The notes under the pieces: generated by a model | Database searches by the model: none | Told to the model about the DNA's origin: nothing | Seen by the model: the letters and a program-made list of their open reading frames with translations, nothing else | Shown here: in pieces, positions 19,192 to 21,399 of the stretch | Position numbering within the stretch: position 1 is the stretch's first letter | Layout: every line of letters begins with the position of its first letter | Position numbers and translations under genes: made by a program | Assembly: GCA_003219115.1 (NCBI GenBank) | Contig: QHPN01000011.1 | Location: 1-21,399 of the forward strand | Length of the DNA: 21,399 bases | Reading direction: 5' to 3' | Origin: Verrucomicrobiota bacterium | GTDB taxonomy: Bacteria; Verrucomicrobiota; Verrucomicrobiia; Chthoniobacterales; UBA10450

Positions 19192-21261
19192 GTGTTAAAA
19201 TGCGCTCTGTTTTCGCTCTGCCAAGCTCCTGTGCCTTCGTCATCCACCAAGACCGCCAAACGTAACGTTCTTCTCATTGAAGAATACGATGCGCTTTCGA
19301 TCGCGATCGAATCGGCGATGACGAAATTCGCGCCGCAACACCAGTTTCACGCCGTCCCGTCATTGGCGGAAGCGCGGCGGTTTGCGCTCGAGCACAAACC
19401 GGAACTCATCATCCTCGATTTCGATCCGCCGCTTCCAGGCGCAATCGCATTTTTCGGTGAAATGAAGGGCGTCTTGCCGGAAACGCGGGTTCTCACGCTC
19501 GTTGCCAGTGCCCCGCCCGATCTCATCGCAGAGCGCGGAGCTAATGGCGCGCTGCAGTTTTTGAAAAAACCATTTGAGCTGGTGGAATTCGGCGCCGCCG
19601 TGCAAGCGTTGCTCGGTCCCTGGATGGAAACAGGAACACCGCGCGGCACATTGCGCGATCTCGCGCTTGATGATGTCACTGTTCTCGCGCTCTCCGCTCC
19701 CCGGAATATTTTTATTGAAGTTTGGGCGGGTGAAAACCGGACCGGTAAATTGCATCTGCGAAATAACCAGATCATCCACGCCCGCGCCGGAGACACCGAT
19801 GGCAAACGTGCCATTGCGGAAATGCTGGCCTGGACTGATCCGCGTTTCATCGAGAACATCGACTCGGAGTCAGTGCCACGCACGATTCATGATTCTTGGG
19901 CGACGACGTTGATCGAAGCGTTGCGCGAAGCGAAGAAACCCAGGCGCGCACGGCCGGCGCCGGCCGAGCCGCAGCTACCGGCCCAACCTGTGGTTATACC
20001 GGCCAGGGTAGGTCCGAAAATTCTGATCATCGATGACACCGAGATGCTGCTGATCTTCGTGGAAGATTCGCTCGCGCTCGCTGATCCAACTCTACAGATG
20101 ACAACCGCCCTCACCGGCCTAAACGGCGTCAAAGAAGCCGCTCGCATCATTCCCGATCTCGTCCTGGCCGATTACGTCCTTCCCGATATCAAAGGCGACG
20201 AAGTTTGTCGGCGCATCGGAAGGAATGAGAGCACGGCGCGTGTGCCGATCATCATGATGTCGGGTCACGTTCACGAAATGGCGGCGGTTGCGGGCAAGCT
20301 GCCGAACGTAGTTGCAACCATTGCCAAACCATTTCGGTCGGACGCGCTCGTCGCGCTGGTGCAGGAAACGTTGAAGGAAGGCCCGCTTAAGGAAAAACCG
20401 ACGTTCCCGAGTGAAAAAGAAATCGCGCGAGCGAAAGGAGCAGACTTTACCATATCCAAAACGCCAATCGTGTCGCAGCCAGAGCAAAAGGCAGCATCGC
20501 CGCCGCCAAAGAGCTCGACGTCCCCGCCAATGGAGGGCGGAGTTCCTGTCAGGCCAATGCCACAATTCGAGTCGAAGACTCCTCCGGAAGTACCCAGAGC
20601 GGCCTCGGAGGAGCTCGCCCCTCCACAACCACCGGGTGTTCCCTCACGCGTTCCGAACAAAACAGCGCCGCCGGAAAAGCGCGACGGGATCCAGCAGCTC
20701 GCACCGAACGAAGTGATGCTCGATCTCCCGCTCGATTTCGTCGCAATGCAGGTCAACTCTGCGTTTCAGATCGGAGCGATTCGGGCGCGTCCAGCCTCGT
20801 CAATCGTGGCAGTCGAAATTCCCGCCAACAGCAAAGCAGCGTTACCGTTGCAGACTGGTTTTCAACTTGGGCCCATTGACCTTGATGCTGCAGGAAACAT
20901 TTCCATTGTCCGATTGATCCCTTCTTCGCAGCCGTTTCGCGTTGCAAAGATGCGTAATGCGTTTGATGTCGGTGGCGTCACAGTTGTTGTGGCAAATGAA
21001 CTGGAACGACTGCAACTCATGTTGACCGCCGCGAGCATGACCATGCAATTGTTCGCTCCGCTCGAGCTGATCTCGGTTGAGCTCGGTCCAAGTCGGGAAA
21101 TCACGCAGCTAGTCCTGCGTTGCCGTGGCAAAGCCGTCCGCGTCTCGTTAAATACGCACGCGTCGCCAGTGCAGGCTGGTGCCAGCTTTGAAATTGCACG
21201 TGTACAACTCGATCAAACTCGGCGTATCTACGAACTCACACTAACTCCGACCGGAATATAG
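19192..21261 (+). CDS. Response regulator: REC - DUF4388/PATAN-like - REC - repeat-built C-terminal domain
   Basis: A 689-residue signalling protein. REC1 (about 25-142) keeps phosphoacceptor D76 and K126 but has E30-E31 where most receivers have acidic D residues. A DUF4388/PATAN-like domain follows (about 150-245), with GKLHLRNNQIIHARAGDTDGKRAIAEMLAW. REC2 (about 275-395) is canonical: D281/D282, phosphoacceptor D327, S357, K379. A proline-rich linker (about 396-500) leads to a C-terminal region (503-689) made of repeated strand-turn-strand units. Examples are FQIGAIRARPASSIVAVEI, FQLGPIDLDAAGNISIVRL, LELISVELGPSREITQLVL and FEIARVQLDQTRRIYELTL. No DNA-binding or enzymatic output domain is visible. 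The start is uncertain: GTG 19192 or GTG 19231 (MPSSSTKTAKRNVLLIE); neither has a Shine-Dalgarno. It is 58 bp after the permease gene on the same strand. Confidence 0.88.
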   Translation: MLKCALFSLCQAPVPSSSTKTAKRNVLLIEEYDALSIAIESAMTKFAPQHQFHAVPSLAEARRFALEHKPELIILDFDPPLPGAIAFFGEMKGVLPETRVLTLVASAPPDLIAERGANGALQFLKKPFELVEFGAAVQALLGPWMETGTPRGTLRDLALDDVTVLALSAPRNIFIEVWAGENRTGKLHLRNNQIIHARAGDTDGKRAIAEMLAWTDPRFIENIDSESVPRTIHDSWATTLIEALREAKKPRRARPAPAEPQLPAQPVVIPARVGPKILIIDDTEMLLIFVEDSLALADPTLQMTTALTGLNGVKEAARIIPDLVLADYVLPDIKGDEVCRRIGRNESTARVPIIMMSGHVHEMAAVAGKLPNVVATIAKPFRSDALVALVQETLKEGPLKEKPTFPSEKEIARAKGADFTISKTPIVSQPEQKAASPPPKSSTSPPMEGGVPVRPMPQFESKTPPEVPRAASEELAPPQPPGVPSRVPNKTAPPEKRDGIQQLAPNEVMLDLPLDFVAMQVNSAFQIGAIRARPASSIVAVEIPANSKAALPLQTGFQLGPIDLDAAGNISIVRLIPSSQPFRVAKMRNAFDVGGVTVVVANELERLQLMLTAASMTMQLFAPLELISVELGPSREITQLVLRCRGKAVRVSLNTHASPVQAGASFEIARVQLDQTRRIYELTLTPTGI

Positions 21262-21269
21262 ATTGGAGA

Positions 21270-21398
21270 TTAGGCTTCCCGCCTGACCTGGCCGACAAGC
21301 TTCCAGTTTGTCGTCTGCGCAACCAGCATGGCCACGATGCCTATCGTTAACGCAGCGGCGACGCCGAGATTGTCGCTAATCCAGCCCAAGCGCCTTAA
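21270..21398 (-). CDS. C-terminal end of a membrane protein, possibly an MFS transporter (cut by the window edge)
   Basis: The last 42 codons of a minus-strand gene are visible: RRLGWISDNLGVAAALTIGIVAMLVAQTTNWKL and a short polar tail before TAA. The pattern of a G-W-x-S-D-x-x-G loop, one hydrophobic helix and a short cytoplasmic tail fits the last helix of a major facilitator transporter. The fragment is too short to name a substrate. Its stop is eight bases from the stop of the convergent response regulator gene. Confidence 0.55.
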   Translation of the reverse strand, partial: LRRLGWISDNLGVAAALTIGIVAMLVAQTTNWKLVGQVRREA

Positions 21399-21399
21399 A

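Noticed and set aside
20500..20640. Repeat insertion in the proline-rich linker of the response regulator
   Set aside because: There are short dyads (for example GAGTC-GAA-GACTC), but no long symmetric element and no match to the other repeats; ordinary low-complexity linker is enough.
1..21399. CRISPR arrays, tRNA or rRNA genes, integrase/transposase genes, prophage or defence systems
   Set aside because: None seen: no regularly spaced direct repeats, no cloverleaf candidates, and no coding region with recombinase, nuclease or phage signatures.

Overview
The window looks like ordinary chromosome from a Gram-negative, aerobic (or at least complex-I-bearing) bacterium of moderately high GC. 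It carries respiratory complex I subunits, LPS inner-core heptose and KDO genes, and an export pump with a periplasmic adaptor. The gene content and the abundance of short palindromic intergenic repeats suggest Verrucomicrobiota (Chthoniobacterales-like soil lineage). That placement is inference: there is no rRNA in the window.

Layout. 1-1.1 kb: 3' end of nuoB overlapping nuoC, not followed by nuoD. 1.15-1.7 kb: a membrane-anchored L,D-transpeptidase-type protein. 1.7-6.6 kb, minus strand: two secreted proteins of unknown function (one split by a frameshift), then phoH coupled by TAATG to an HDIG-type 7TM phosphodiesterase whose first transmembrane segment is in another frame, then a trimeric-type purine nucleoside phosphorylase. 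6.7-10.7 kb, plus strand: rfaE1-gmhB-kdsB-pyrG. This set covers steps of ADP-heptose synthesis, activation of KDO with CTP, and CTP supply. 10.8-12.4 kb, minus strand: purE overlapping a Sua5-type threonylcarbamoyl-AMP synthase. 12.6-14.2 kb, plus strand: aroK overlapping queG. 14.3-19.1 kb, plus strand: a MacA-like adaptor, a MacB-type ATPase lacking its Walker B/D-loop segment, and two FtsX/MacB-type permeases. 19.2-21.3 kb: a large response regulator with two REC domains, a DUF4388/PATAN-like domain and a repeat-built C-terminal region. The window ends in the last 42 codons of a minus-strand membrane protein.

The most unusual signal is a set of short palindromic elements that have entered coding sequence without breaking frame. 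A 57-bp, centre-symmetric CTGTAG...CTACAG element makes up residues 88-106 of QueG. A 54-bp element with the same ends sits in the linker of the Sua5 protein. That same gene also takes its last 14 codons from a GTCATCCC...GGGATGAC element and part of its non-conserved N-terminus from a third palindrome. This resembles the Rickettsia palindromic elements.

The second cluster of interest is the efflux operon. The ATPase has lost about 33 residues, including Walker B, in frame, and about 110 bp downstream begins an exact 79-bp tandem duplication. With two apparent frameshifts elsewhere, these are either recent decay events or assembly/consensus errors, and read-level data are needed to decide.
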